NCBI RefSeq assembly: GCF_019343105.1
Contig: NZ_CP073764.1
Coordinates: 1,922,001-1,986,000 of the forward strand
Length of the DNA: 64,000 nt
From: Methylovirgula sp. HY1
GTDB lineage: Bacteria > Pseudomonadota > Alphaproteobacteria > Rhizobiales > Beijerinckiaceae
Direction: 5' to 3'
The notes under the pieces are model-generated. The model worked only from the letters and a program-made list of their open reading frames with translations, made no database searches and had not been told where the DNA came from. A program made the position numbers and the translations under genes. This document shows, one piece after another, positions 36,316-45,369 of this stretch. Each line of letters starts with the position of its first letter. Positions within the stretch are counted from its first letter, which is position 1.

Positions 36316-37617
36316 TCACCCAGCGGTAACCGGAGCGGCAGAGCTGGAACCCGCCTCAGCCCCCTCGAATTTCGGACGCTTCGCGGCGCGCAACGGCTTC
36401 AATACGAAAAGCGCGAGCAACGCCGTGAGAAGATCCAACCCAATTACGATACCGAAGACCGGCAGCCAGCTCCCCACCGCATCATGCAAAAGAGCAGCAA
36501 GCGGCGCGCCGAAGATCGCACCGACACCTTGTGAGATATATAAGAAACCGTAGTTGGTCGTCGCGAATTTGGCGCCGAACGTGTCGGTCAAGGTCGAGGG
36601 GAAAAGCGAAAAAATCTCGCCCCAGCCAAAGAAAACGACGCCAGACATCACCACAAACATCGCCGGATCGTGGCGGAAGGAGAGCAGCAGCGTGATCGCG
36701 ACCGCTTCCAGGCCGAAGGCCAGCGCCATCGTATTTTCGCGGCCGATCTTGTCCGACACCCAGCCGAAGAAAGGCCGCGTGAGACCATTCGTAATACGAT
36801 CGAAGGTCAAGGCGAGCGGCAGCGCCGCCATGCCAAAGACGAGCGCGTTACCGACGCCGAACTCCTTGGCGAAACCGGCGAATTGCGTCACCACCATGAG
36901 ACCGCCGGTAGCCATCATCGCCATCATGACGAACATCAGCCAAAAGATCGGCGAGGCCAGCATCGCCATAGGCGCAACCCCGGACAGGGCAGACTGACTG
37001 ACAGTCCCGGCCGGTAGATCCTCCGGCTTCGGGCTCCGCAAGAAGAGAGAGGCAAGGACGCCGACGAGGCCAAGGACCAGGCCGAAGACGACCAGCGTAT
37101 GCTGGTAGCCGGATTTCTTCATCATGTCGGCGATGGGGAACGTCGTCGCCATCGCCCCGAAACCATAGCCCGCCGCCACGATCCCCGCGGCGAAGCCCCG
37201 CCGCTCAGGAAACCACCGGACCATGAGCCCGACGACGCCGACATAGACAAAGCCCGTGCCCAGCCCACAAAGTAGGCCATAGGTGCCATACAATGCATAA
37301 ATATTAGTCACATATGCCGCGGCGACCCAGCCGAGCCCCGATAGGCCCGCTCCCAGAGTGATCAGCAGGCGCGGGCCGAAGCGATCGATGAGCCAGCCCT
37401 GGACCGGCGACAGCCATGTCTGGACCACAATGAGCACCGAGATGGTGACTTGCACGGCGGCCAGATGGGCACCGGTCGTCGTCTCGAAAGACTTGACGAA
37501 GAGCGTCCACACATATTGTGGGCTCGAGATCGCCATCATGGCGATAAAGCCGAGACCGAGCTGTATCCAGCGTCGCCCGTCGGCGGTAGCGTCAGCGCGA
37601 ATTTTCTTATCTTGCAT
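36316..37617 (-). CDS. MFS transporter, oxalate/formate antiporter (OxlT) family
   Basis: A 433-residue protein with about 12 transmembrane helices. It has the MFS loop 2-3 signature in DRFGPRLLITLGAG and the OxlT-family pattern (WLSPVQGWLIDRFGPR, GYGFGAMATTFPIADMM, GWGEIFSLFPSTLTDTFGAKFATTNYGFLY). The ATG at 37617 is chosen from homology; no SD is visible. Members exchange oxalate for formate or carry other carboxylates. Beside the cbb operon it could import a C1/C2 acid whose CO2 is then fixed; the substrate is not proven. Confidence 0.85.
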   Translation of the reverse strand: MQDKKIRADATADGRRWIQLGLGFIAMMAISSPQYVWTLFVKSFETTTGAHLAAVQVTISVLIVVQTWLSPVQGWLIDRFGPRLLITLGAGLSGLGWVAAAYVTNIYALYGTYGLLCGLGTGFVYVGVVGLMVRWFPERRGFAAGIVAAGYGFGAMATTFPIADMMKKSGYQHTLVVFGLVLGLVGVLASLFLRSPKPEDLPAGTVSQSALSGVAPMAMLASPIFWLMFVMMAMMATGGLMVVTQFAGFAKEFGVGNALVFGMAALPLALTFDRITNGLTRPFFGWVSDKIGRENTMALAFGLEAVAITLLLSFRHDPAMFVVMSGVVFFGWGEIFSLFPSTLTDTFGAKFATTNYGFLYISQGVGAIFGAPLAALLHDAVGSWLPVFGIVIGLDLLTALLALFVLKPLRAAKRPKFEGAEAGSSSAAPVTAG

Positions 37618-37932
37618 GGCGTTGGCACCCAGGAGAAGGAAGCAGGCGACGAAAAGACCCTCCGAAATAAGATCTTCGCCTACGCGCTGGCGTGCAACAT
37701 CGCTGCCATGCCAAATCAATCATGCTTTTAATTTGATCGATTTGGCGAAAATTGAGTCTCAGCCCCTCGATCCCACTGCGATCGAAGAAGGCTTTCGCGC
37801 TGTTCTCGCAGCAGCCGCGTGCGCCCTGCCCGCGGCTACAAATAGCCGCTTAGACTTTGATGGAGTCAAGATCCTTCGGCGGGAGCTACGGATGCGTTTG
37901 CCGATCGCTGCAATCGAAGCCCGCGGCCTTAG
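37618..37932. other. Intergenic region, convergent transcription ends elsewhere
   Basis: It carries the 5' region of the MFS gene. A plus-strand frame (about 37740-37936, ending IAAIEARGLS) has coding-like composition but no start, SD or known family. Nothing is firmly supported. Confidence 0.4.
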
Positions 37933-38688
37933 TTAGCCGACGGCTTGATAGCGCGACTCCGGCGCCCCGACAAAATTATACGCGCCAATATGGGTCAACC
38001 GGCTTTCCGTATCGAGCCAGATCTTGCCGCCCATGTTGCGCCATTTCTGGCAGAAGCCGAAATCCTCACTGATATAGGTCCGGGTTTCCGGATCGATCAG
38101 ACATTCGAAGATCGAATGATATTCGTCGCCCTTGGCATTGCTGAACGCATGGACATTGGTGTAGCGGCTTTCGGGATGGGCCGCGATCATCTGCTCGATC
38201 ACGGTCCGCTTGATCATCAAAAAGCCGCCGCCGCAATAGACGCCGGTCGCGAAGCGACCTTGCCGCTCGAGTTCGTTGCCGCTGCACAAGGTGCCGACAT
38301 AAAGCAGCGGCGCACTCTGAAATGTCTCGCCCTTGGCGAGCCGTTGCAATGCCGCGTTATCCCAATTGATCACTTTCAAAGGATAAATGCCGGCGACCAC
38401 ATCCTGATCGAAAGCCAGCATTTCATAGACCTGCCGCGGATCGAAACTGATGTCGGCGTCGATGAACAGCAGATGCGTCGCTTCAGGGGTGCTGAGAAAT
38501 TGCGCCACCAGCGTATTGCGGCTGCGGGTGATGAGCGAGTCATGCCCGAGCAGCGCCAACACAGCATCGAAACCGGCCTGTCCGGCATATTGGATCAGGC
38601 TGATGACGGACTGCATGTAATGTTGGGAAACGAGACCTCCAAAACAGGGCGTCGCAATAAAAACCATCGGCCGCACTGAACTTTGCAT
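37933..38688 (-). CDS. Glycosyltransferase-like (GT-A fold) protein
   Basis: A 251-residue soluble protein. The N-terminal Rossmann-like strand (VFIATPCFGGLVSQHYMQSV) and LLFIDADISFDP, a DxD-type nucleotide-sugar/metal motif near residue 75, indicate a GT-A glycosyltransferase fold. The later GGGFLMIKR and EDFGFCQKW segments are also common in such proteins. Substrate and acceptor are unknown, and no polysaccharide cluster surrounds it. The ATG at 38688 has AGAAGGATCGTC upstream. Confidence 0.75.
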   Translation of the reverse strand: MQSSVRPMVFIATPCFGGLVSQHYMQSVISLIQYAGQAGFDAVLALLGHDSLITRSRNTLVAQFLSTPEATHLLFIDADISFDPRQVYEMLAFDQDVVAGIYPLKVINWDNAALQRLAKGETFQSAPLLYVGTLCSGNELERQGRFATGVYCGGGFLMIKRTVIEQMIAAHPESRYTNVHAFSNAKGDEYHSIFECLIDPETRTYISEDFGFCQKWRNMGGKIWLDTESRLTHIGAYNFVGAPESRYQAVG

Positions 38689-38902
38689 GACGATCCTTCT
38701 GGAGTCCGCTTTAAAACCAGAACCCGAATTTGTCCGAACGCGCCCACCTGAGAATCAAGGTAAAAGGCAGCGATTTAGCAATGATACACTTGGCGCCGAG
38801 GCATCGGAGAATCACGGTGCGATCCTGTCGGCTTAGCGAGAAAAAGGCAATCGTGCGTCGCGTCGCGGGGCGCATAAGGGCAGCTTCACGACAGTTTCAC
38901 GC

Positions 38903-39253
38903 AAGCATTTGATCATCAGCCTGTTTTCGAGGGCGCAGCGGGAGAGCAATTCGTCGGAATTGAAAGCCTTTATTGTGGAGGCAAACCGCCGCCTCTTGGC
39001 CCTCGGCACAACCCACAATATTATGTATCGATCGCAGCAGATGCGCGCGGTTCCGACCAAACCCTTTCTCACGGCGCTGTGTTCGGCTATCGGGACCACA
39101 CCGGGGGCCAACCGTCCGCTTTTGCGATACCGCGCATGCGAAAGGCGGCTCATGGGCGCGGTCGCGATTGCCTCTTCCGACGACGATGGCGCCAACCCAG
39201 AGCCGCCCGGCCGATCCGGCCGGGACGGTTTCGATACGACTTCCCGCGCGTGA
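38903..39253 (+). pseudogene. Remnant of a HisKA_2/HWE-type sensor histidine kinase
   Basis: The frame reads LIISLFSRAQRESNSSELK...EANRRLLALGTTHNIMYRS then FLTALCSAI. This aligns by eye with the dimerisation region of HisKA_2/HWE kinases (IISLL-RAQ...A..RL.AL...H..LYRS...YL..LC). The phosphoacceptor His region is disrupted and no sensor domain or recognisable ATPase domain remains. There is no start with an SD. It is judged a decayed fragment. Confidence 0.55.
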
Positions 39254-39400
39254 GTGTTGGTGGTTGAGGACGAATGATTCATTTCGATGGAAATCGAAGC
39301 CACTTTAGAGGACGCAGGATACGAAGTTATCGGCGTGGCGACGAACGCAAATGAGGCCCTGCGTAAAATAGAACAGCGTCAGCCGGAAAACGCTCTAACT
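39254..39400 (+). pseudogene. Truncated response regulator receiver with in-frame TGA
   Basis: The frame reads VLVVEDE-stop-FISMEIEATLEDAGYEVIGVATNANEALRKIEQRQ. It is the first 40-odd residues of a CheY-like receiver, with the acidic pair EDE intact. TGA at 39275-39277 stands where receivers of this kind often have Trp or another residue. The frame then runs into a dispersed-repeat fragment (GGAAAACGCTCTAAC) and lacks the phosphorylated Asp and Lys. Confidence 0.65.
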
Positions 39401-39404
39401 CTAA
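39388..39404. repeat. Fragment of dispersed repeat module B at the cfa stop
   Basis: CGGAAAACGCTCTAACTCTA carries the module B right arm. Its CTA supplies the TAG stop of the cyclopropane synthase on the minus strand. Confidence 0.55.
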
Positions 39405-40651
39405 CCGGCAATGCGCAAGCCCAGCGCTGTGGAATCGCGCCGGCGCAGATCAGACTCACGTTTGCCGATATAATCACGCGTCATGGGCACAGCATCGATC
39501 TTCTTCGCAAGCTGGATCTGGAACACGACGGTCTGCTCAAAGCGGAACGTGCATTCCGCGCCGGCAAGATAGAATTCCCACATACGACAGAAGCGCTCAT
39601 CATAGAGTGCCGCGGCCTCTGCCCGCTTCGCCTGAAAGCGTTCGCGCCAGTGTTTGAGCGTCTCCGCATAATGCAGGCGTAAGACTTCGAGGTCGGTGAC
39701 GAACAGCCCGGCTCTTTCGATCGCAGGCATTACATCCGACAACGACGGAATATAGCCGCCGGGAAATATATATTTCGCCACCCAAGGATTGGTGGCAGTG
39801 GGAACCCCACCATTCCCGATCGTATGGATCAGCGCGACGCCTCTGTCGTCGAGCAATTTCGCGATCTGCTGGAAGAAGGAATCATAAAAGCCGAGGCCGA
39901 CATGTTCGAACATGCCGACCGAGACGATCCGGTCGAAGCGCCCATCGACCTCACGATAATCTTGCAGGCGGAATTCGGCGCGGGTCTTTTGCCCCGCATC
40001 AGTAAGCCGGTTGCGGGCCACCGCGAGCTGCTCGCGCGACAAAGTTATGCCGGTGACATGGGCGCCGCAGATCTCTGCGAGATAGAGCGCCATACCGCCC
40101 CAGCCACAGCCGATATCAAGCACGCGATCGCCCGGTTCGACGAGAAGCTTCGCCGCTATGTGACGCTTTTTGGCGAGTTGCGCTTCATCAAGCGTTGCCG
40201 CGTCATGTTCGAAATAGGCGCAGGAATATTGCTGATCTTGATCGAGAAAAAGCTGATAGAGTTTACTGTCGAGATCGTAGTGATGCGCAACATTGCGGCG
40301 AGCTTGTATGAGATGGTTGCGCTGCGCGAGGCTGCGCAGCGTGCAGCGTATACGCTCGGCCACGCGAACCCAGACGAAATGCTGGAAACGTCCCATGTTG
40401 CGCGAGCCGATTGCAAGCACGTCATAGATCGTGCCGCGCGTCACCTCGACACGTCCATCCATGTAGAGCTCGCCGAAGCATAGGCCGGGGCGGAGCATGA
40501 ACGCAGCCTGTCCCGCAGCATCGCGAAATCGGATGGCCGCGGTCGCCGGCGTTCCGTCCCCGACAGTGAATTTCTGTCCCGAGGCAGTTTCGACGTCCAG
40601 CGAACCAATTTTGATCAATGTCGAAAGAAAGCTGCGAAAGATCTTGTCCAT
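39401..40651 (-). CDS. cfa: Cyclopropane-fatty-acyl-phospholipid synthase
   Basis: A 416-residue SAM-dependent methyltransferase; the ATG at 40651 has GGAGGGGCGAG upstream. The SAM motif is VLDIGCGWGG at residues 177-186. Further family features are HHYDLDSKLYQLFLD, QYSCAYFEHD, GMFEHVG and KYIFPGGYIPSLS. The N-terminal domain (residues 1-110) is the lipid-binding part. It adds a methylene bridge to unsaturated membrane lipid chains, usually in stationary phase or stress. It stands alone. Confidence 0.93.
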   Translation of the reverse strand: MDKIFRSFLSTLIKIGSLDVETASGQKFTVGDGTPATAAIRFRDAAGQAAFMLRPGLCFGELYMDGRVEVTRGTIYDVLAIGSRNMGRFQHFVWVRVAERIRCTLRSLAQRNHLIQARRNVAHHYDLDSKLYQLFLDQDQQYSCAYFEHDAATLDEAQLAKKRHIAAKLLVEPGDRVLDIGCGWGGMALYLAEICGAHVTGITLSREQLAVARNRLTDAGQKTRAEFRLQDYREVDGRFDRIVSVGMFEHVGLGFYDSFFQQIAKLLDDRGVALIHTIGNGGVPTATNPWVAKYIFPGGYIPSLSDVMPAIERAGLFVTDLEVLRLHYAETLKHWRERFQAKRAEAAALYDERFCRMWEFYLAGAECTFRFEQTVVFQIQLAKKIDAVPMTRDYIGKRESDLRRRDSTALGLRIAG

Positions 40652-40903
40652 CTCGCCCCTCCAACTTTGCTGTGCCAACTCGCAGGCTGCTGCGTCTTGT
40701 TCGAGTGTAGCGCCAAGTTTGTTCGACGAAACGGCCAAGCGCAAGTGCGAAATCTATGAGTATTTGTGCAGGATCTGCCGCAGGTCAACGGAACCGGTCA
40801 CATGTGAGAAAGTTGCGCTGCGGAGGGCCCTGCCAGCCACGTGAGCTTCATGGTGGGCAGAGGATCGAATGAGTAGCTCGTTCATTCACCAGGGAGAAAT
40901 CGG

Positions 40904-41542
40904 ATGCAGTGTTCGAGATTGTTGAAAGGCGCCGCGGTTGCGGCGTCGCTCGCCGCGGGTTGCGTATTCGCCAGCAATACGGCCTCCGCGCAGGTCTATG
41001 TGGTCGGCGGCGGCTATGGTGGTTATGGCGGCTATGGTGGTTATGGCGGCTATGGTGGTTATGATGCCGGCTATTACGACGGCGATCCGCTGGCCTGGGG
41101 CGCGGATCTCATCGCGGACACCCTTGGCTTAGGCCTCACCGCGGCGACAGCGCCTTTGGCGGCGGCCTGGGGGTATCCCGATGGTTATGCATATCCCGGC
41201 TACGGCTATTATGGCTATGGACCGGGTTACGGCTATTATCCAAGCGCTTATGGCTACGGGGCTGGTTATGCCGGCTACCCCTATTACGCCTCCTCCTACC
41301 GATATGGGGCGCACCGCTACGCCTATGGCTATGGGCATCGGATGCATCGCTATTATCGCGGCTATGGGACAGCGGGCGGGCCGCGGCTGCGGTCAGCGGT
41401 TTACACCGGCGGCGCGCGGCGCGGCTACAACATGATACGCCGCCATCCCGGCGCGGTCCGGGGCAAAATGATTCACTCCAAATACATCCAGCGGCCCGTC
41501 AAACATTATGGCGCGCATGTCGCGAGGCAGGCACGCAACTGA
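40904..41542 (+). CDS. Exported Gly/Tyr-rich low-complexity protein
   Basis: A 212-residue protein with signal peptide MQCSRLLKGAAVAASLAAG...ASA. The mature part begins with GGYGGYGGYGG repeats and stays rich in Gly-Tyr up to about residue 155. A basic His/Arg-rich tail follows. The repeats derive from an 18-bp DNA tandem. Such proteins are usually cell-envelope or extracellular and structurally disordered; no enzymatic domain is seen. A strong terminator follows at 41569. Confidence 0.8.
   Translation: MQCSRLLKGAAVAASLAAGCVFASNTASAQVYVVGGGYGGYGGYGGYGGYGGYDAGYYDGDPLAWGADLIADTLGLGLTAATAPLAAAWGYPDGYAYPGYGYYGYGPGYGYYPSAYGYGAGYAGYPYYASSYRYGAHRYAYGYGHRMHRYYRGYGTAGGPRLRSAVYTGGARRGYNMIRRHPGAVRGKMIHSKYIQRPVKHYGAHVARQARN
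41007..41064 (+). repeat. 18-bp tandem repeat inside the Gly/Tyr-rich gene
   Basis: Units of GGTGGTTATGGCGGCTAT occur about two and a half times in a row, encoding GGYGGY. Copy number could change by slippage in steps of six residues, keeping the frame. Confidence 0.8.
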
Positions 41543-41568
41543 CGAAGGCGAGAGCCCAACAAGGGCGC

Positions 41569-41606
41569 GGCTACCGCGCGGGATTTTTCCCGCGCGGTAG
41601 CCGTTT
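41569..41606. terminator. Strong, possibly bidirectional terminator
   Basis: GGCTACCGCGCGGG and CCCGCGCGGTAGCC form a perfect 14-bp stem with an ATTTTT loop. It lies between the convergent Gly/Tyr-rich gene and the epimerase gene. Confidence 0.85.
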
Positions 41607-41675
41607 GCAACGGAACACCGGATCGCTCCGAGACTGCGCGAACGCAAACGTCATTAGACTTTTCCGGGACGTGGC

Positions 41676-42686
41676 CTAAACGCCGAAATAGTCGCGATAC
41701 CAGGTGACGAAGGCGGGTACCCCCTCGTTGACGGAAGTCGCCGGCCGATAGCCGGTCAAGCGGAACAAGAGATCCGTGTTGGCATAAGTGGCCGGCACAT
41801 CACCCTGCTGCATCTCCATGTAATTGCGCTGCGCCTTGCGCCCGAGCGCCGCTTCGACGGCGGCGACGAAGGCCTCGAGCTCGACGGGGCTGCCGGCACC
41901 TATATTGACGACGCGCCAAGGCGCCTGCGGCGAGAGGCTGTCGCCCTCCACGGCAGGTTGGATGCGTTTGTCTTGATGCGGCGGCACCGCAGCCGCAAGG
42001 CCGATCATCGCTTCCACCAGATCGTCGATGAAGGTGAAGTCGCGCCGCATCTTCCCGTAATTGTAGAGATCGATCGGTCTATCGGCGAGCATCGCCGAGA
42101 CGAATTTGAACAGAGCCATGTCGGGTCTGCCCCAAGGACCATAGACCGTGAAGAAGCGCAGCATCGTCACCGGAATCCCGAAGAGATGGCTGTAGGAATG
42201 CGTCATCTCCTCATTCGCCTTCTTTGTCGCCGCATAGAGCGTCAAAGGATGATCGGCGTGGTCGGTTTCGAAAAACGGGATCGAGGCGTTGGCGCCATAG
42301 ACCGATGAGGTCGATGCCATCAGCGCATGCAGCGGCGGCCTGCCGCGCATGAGCTCGATGAGATTATAGGTGCCGACGAGATTGGCATCGACATAGGCGC
42401 GCGGGTTCTCGAGGCTGTAGCGCACGCCGGCCTGCGCCGCGAAATGGAAGACGAGGTCGAAACCTCCATCGTAAGCGGCGCTCAGCGCGGCAAAATCCTC
42501 GAGCATGATTTCATGGCTCTGAAACGTCTTATGGCGTCCGAGCACCGCCAGCCGGGCATGTTTCAGCGTGACGTCGTAATAGGGCGTCAGGCCATCGACG
42601 CCGACAACCTCGTCGCCGCGCTCGAGCAGGCGCCGGGCAAGATGAAAGCCGATGAACCCGGCCGTGCCGGTGACGAGAACGCGCAT
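41676..42686 (-). CDS. UDP-glucuronate 4-epimerase-like NAD-dependent epimerase
   Basis: A 336-residue extended SDR enzyme. The NAD motif is VTGTAGFIGFHLARRLLERG at residues 4-23; the catalytic Ser-Tyr-Lys are in STSSVYG and YAATKKANE. MLRFFTVYGPWGRPDMALFKF is highly characteristic of UDP-glucuronate 4-epimerases (GAE/LspL group), as is YNYGKMRRDFTFIDDLVE. It makes UDP-galacturonate for lipopolysaccharide or capsule. No polysaccharide cluster surrounds it. Confidence 0.9.
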   Translation of the reverse strand: MRVLVTGTAGFIGFHLARRLLERGDEVVGVDGLTPYYDVTLKHARLAVLGRHKTFQSHEIMLEDFAALSAAYDGGFDLVFHFAAQAGVRYSLENPRAYVDANLVGTYNLIELMRGRPPLHALMASTSSVYGANASIPFFETDHADHPLTLYAATKKANEEMTHSYSHLFGIPVTMLRFFTVYGPWGRPDMALFKFVSAMLADRPIDLYNYGKMRRDFTFIDDLVEAMIGLAAAVPPHQDKRIQPAVEGDSLSPQAPWRVVNIGAGSPVELEAFVAAVEAALGRKAQRNYMEMQQGDVPATYANTDLLFRLTGYRPATSVNEGVPAFVTWYRDYFGV

Positions 42687-42870
42687 ATGGATCTCCGACG
42701 ACCGCCGATGAAGATTGGCGGCTTTGATTAAGATTGCGCCAAGGGCTTAGCACAGGCCTGAGCGCGCCGATGCGCGCGGCGGAAGCCTTTGCTCGACGGC
42801 GCCTTGCCCCACCTCGGCGACCGGAGCGACCTTTGCCGGAAACACTGTCAACTTCTTCAGCTCTTGGCTT

Positions 42871-42936
42871 GGAGCGTTTCCCGATCGGGCAGGATCACCC
42901 GATCGGGAAAACGCTCCAAATCAATAAGCTGGAACA
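42871..42936. repeat. Dispersed repeat, module B with linker
   Basis: GGAGCGTTTCCCGATCGGG, loop CAGGATCA, CCCGATCGGGAAAACGCTCC, then the linker AAATCAATAAGCTGGAACATG. Confidence 0.85.
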
Positions 42937-43028
42937 TGGCGAGCAGATTACATTTTTATTTTTAAAGAACTCCACGCCCAGTGCGGCGTTGAGCTAAGGC
43001 GAAGATGAAAGCGGCAGACGCGCCACGC

Positions 43029-43054
43029 ATCACACGTTTTAGGGTTTGTGTGAT
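43029..43054 (+). promoter_or_regulatory. Inverted repeat upstream of the Gly/His/Met-rich gene
   Basis: ATCACAC-N12-GTGTGAT is a perfect 7-bp dyad, 45 bases before the ATG at 43099. The placement suits an operator or activator site. Confidence 0.45.
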
Positions 43055-43098
43055 CGTCGATCATTACGTCGTGCCAGCACAAATTGGGAGTTGCGATC

Positions 43099-43701
43099 AT
43101 GCATAATTTCCACAGAATTCTGAAGGTCCTGGCCGTCACGGTTTGCGCCGCGGGGATCGCCGGCGCCGAACCGGCCTTCGCCTTTGGCGGCGGCCATATG
43201 GGAGGTGGCCATATGGGTGGAGGTCATATGGGCGGCTTCGGCGGCGGTCATATGGGGGGGTTCCACGGTGGCCGTATGGGTGGTTTCCGCGGTGGTCACA
43301 TGGCGGGTTTCCACGGCGGCCGGTTCGCGGGCGGTCGTATGGGTCGTTTCGGCCACGGTTACGGCTATGGCGGTTACAGAGACTATGGTGGCTATGGCTA
43401 TGGCGGCTATGGCCTCGGATTATTGGGACTGGGCTACGGGTTGGGCTACGGGTTGGACTATGGAATGGGCTATGGGATGGGCTATGGGTATCCCTATGAT
43501 TACGGGTACGGTTGGGGATCTGGCTATTCCCAGCCGAACTATGCCTATTCCGGCTACAGCTATCCTGCGCAGAGGGTTGCCGGCAATTATTGCACGACCC
43601 CGGTGCGCAACTGCGTCGTGCCGACGGCCGAAGGAATCGGGGCGGGCTGCGCTTGCCACAGCTCGAGTGGCCATCTCGTCGAAGGGCATATCGCACAATA
43701 A
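43099..43701 (+). CDS. Exported Gly/His/Met-rich protein with GGHMGG repeats
   Basis: A 200-residue protein; the ATG at 43099 has GGGAG eight bases upstream. The signal peptide ends around EPAFA. Residues about 30-75 are repeats of GGHMGG and GGFHGGRMGG, followed by a Gly/Tyr-rich stretch. The C-terminal domain of about 50 residues holds five cysteines (NYCTTPVRNC, GCACHSS). Dense His and Met suggest copper or other metal binding, and the Cys-rich end may be disulfide-linked; both are inference. A terminator overlaps the stop codon. Confidence 0.8.
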   Translation: MHNFHRILKVLAVTVCAAGIAGAEPAFAFGGGHMGGGHMGGGHMGGFGGGHMGGFHGGRMGGFRGGHMAGFHGGRFAGGRMGRFGHGYGYGGYRDYGGYGYGGYGLGLLGLGYGLGYGLDYGMGYGMGYGYPYDYGYGWGSGYSQPNYAYSGYSYPAQRVAGNYCTTPVRNCVVPTAEGIGAGCACHSSSGHLVEGHIAQ

Positions 43702-43718
43702 GCGGCATAGCCGCTTTT
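43700..43718 (+). terminator. Rho-independent terminator
   Basis: AAGCGGC-ata-GCCGCTT followed by TT, overlapping the TAA stop of the Gly/His/Met-rich gene. Confidence 0.7.
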
Positions 43719-44017
43719 GCCGTTCTCCTGCCTTCCGGCATCTGTCGGAAGAGTCATGAGACCATCTGCCGCTCGCAGAACGCTTCTTGAATGAGCAAGA
43801 AGCGTATAGAAAAAGCGGTGTCGCCCTACAAAGATGCAGGTCGACGCCGCGGACCAGATACCGGCCTGTGGGGGCCTCCCACGCGCCATCCTCGCGCCGC
43901 GTCTCGAAAGTCTATTCCACGTGGCCTCCATTGCATCGCAACATCAACCGCGGGCAATGATCCTTGGCTTAGCCTGGAATTTTTGCTACCGCATCGTTGG
44001 CGCAGCCGGAGACGTCA
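43702..44017. other. Intergenic region upstream of hemA
   Basis: Apart from the terminator at its start, no gene, repeat or operator is recognised. The hemA promoter should lie here. Confidence 0.5.
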
Positions 44018-45307
44018 GTGGATTATCGGGCAATTTTCTCAAAGGCCTTGGACCGCTTGCGGTCGGAACGGCGCTATCGTGTCTTCATCGATCTCGAGCG
44101 TGACGTCGAACGCTTCCCGATCGCACGACGGCACCTCGCCAATGGCGCCAGCGAAGATGTCGTGATCTGGTGCTCGAATGATTACCTCTGCATGGGCAGC
44201 CATCCCGAGGTGATTTCGGCCATGCAGGACGCCGCGGCGCGCCATGGCGCCGGCGCCGGTGGCACCCGCAATATTTCCGGCACCAATCATCCGCTGGTCG
44301 CACTCGAAGCCGAACTCGCCGATCTGCACCGCAAAGAGCAGGCGCTCGTCTTCACCTCCGGCTGGGTGTCGAACCTTGCCGGGCTCGGCACGATCGGCGC
44401 GCTTTTGCCCGACTGCCTGATCCTTTCGGATCAGTACAATCACAATTCCATGATCGAGGGCATCAAGCGCTCCGGCGCGCAGCGCCAGATCTTCCGCCAT
44501 AATGACCTCGACCATCTCGAAGATCTGTTGAAGGCGGCCGGCGACCGGCCGAAGCTCATCGCCTTCGAGAGCCTTTATTCCATGCATGGCGACATCGCCC
44601 CGGTCGGCAAAATTGCCGAACTCGCGCGGCGCTATAATGCCATGACCTATATGGACGAGGTCCATGCGGTCGGCCTCTATGGCGCGCGCGGCGGCGGCAT
44701 TGCCGAACGCGACGGCGTGATGGGCGAGATCGACGTGATCGAAGGCACGCTCGCCAAGGGTTTCGGCACGCTCGGCGGCTATATTGCCGCGGATGCCGCG
44801 ATCATCGATGCGGTGCGCTCCTATGCGGCCTCTTTCATCTTCACCACCGCCCTGCCGCCGGCCGTCGCCGCCGCCGCACAGACCGCCGTGAAACTGCTGA
44901 AGGACGGCACCAATTGGCGCACCCAGCATCAGCGCCAGGCGATGCTGACCAAACATGCGCTTTCGGCCGCCGGCCTACCGGTCATGCCCAATCCCTCGCA
45001 TATCGTGCCGGTGCTCGTCGGCGATGCGGAGCGCTGCAAGGCGGCGTCCGACATGCTGCTGGAGCGCCACGGCATCTATATTCAGCCGATCAACTATCCG
45101 ACGGTCGAGCGCGGCAGCGAGCGGCTGCGCATCACCCCGACGCCGCTGCATTCCGACGCGCATGTCGTGCATCTGGTCGAAAGCCTGGTCGATGTCTGGA
45201 AGGCACTCGATCTGCCCCTCGATTATCAGCAGAACATCGTCGAGTTCCGCCGCGAGATTTCGAAAGGCCAATGCACCTTCTCGGATTTCAAGAAGGCGGC
45301 GGAGTAA
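44018..45307 (+). CDS. hemA: 5-aminolevulinate synthase
   Basis: A 429-residue PLP enzyme. The GTG at 44018 is chosen because GGAG lies six bases upstream and the family begins MxYxxxFxxALDRLxxERRYRVF. Lys247 in [13 protein letters not shown] binds [15 protein letters not shown] and [11 protein letters not shown] are diagnostic. It condenses glycine and succinyl-CoA, the C4 route to tetrapyrroles found in alphaproteobacteria. The downstream region contains a terminator and repeats. Confidence 0.96.
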   Translation: MDYRAIFSKALDRLRSERRYRVFIDLERDVERFPIARRHLANGASEDVVIWCSNDYLCMGSHPEVISAMQDAAARHGAGAGGTRNISGTNHPLVALEAELADLHRKEQALVFTSGWVSNLAGLGTIGALLPDCLILSDQYNHNSMIEGIKRSGAQRQIFRHNDLDHLEDLLKAAGDRPKLIAFESLYSMHGDIAPVGKIAELARRYNAMTYMDEVHAVGLYGARGGGIAERDGVMGEIDVIEGTLAKGFGTLGGYIAADAAIIDAVRSYAASFIFTTALPPAVAAAAQTAVKLLKDGTNWRTQHQRQAMLTKHALSAAGLPVMPNPSHIVPVLVGDAERCKAASDMLLERHGIYIQPINYPTVERGSERLRITPTPLHSDAHVVHLVESLVDVWKALDLPLDYQQNIVEFRREISKGQCTFSDFKKAAE

Positions 45308-45320
45308 AGCTGCGCGACTC

Positions 45321-45340
45321 TTCTCCCGCAAGCGGGAGAA
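45321..45340. repeat. Short palindromic repeat TTCTCCCGC-AA-GCGGGAGAA
   Basis: A perfect 9-bp inverted repeat with an AA loop, 13 bases after hemA. It is identical over 20 bases to the copy at 58371. Confidence 0.88.
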
Positions 45341-45369
45341 GGATCAGCGTCTTACCTTTTGATATCCTC

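Larger units (their letters stand above)
38689..39400. other. Region of decayed genes
   Basis: No intact gene was seen. It contains the two-component remnants described below and ends in a fragment of the dispersed repeat at the cfa stop codon. Confidence 0.6.
42687..43098. other. Divergent intergenic region with repeat and dyad
   Basis: It contains a module B repeat (42871-42936) and an inverted repeat close to the next gene (43029-43054). No gene is supported. Confidence 0.6.

Noticed and set aside
43190-43330. Regularly spaced short repeats that could suggest a CRISPR array
   Set aside because: They are in-frame codons for GGHMGG units inside an exported protein with a good SD and signal peptide; there are no unique spacers and no cas genes.
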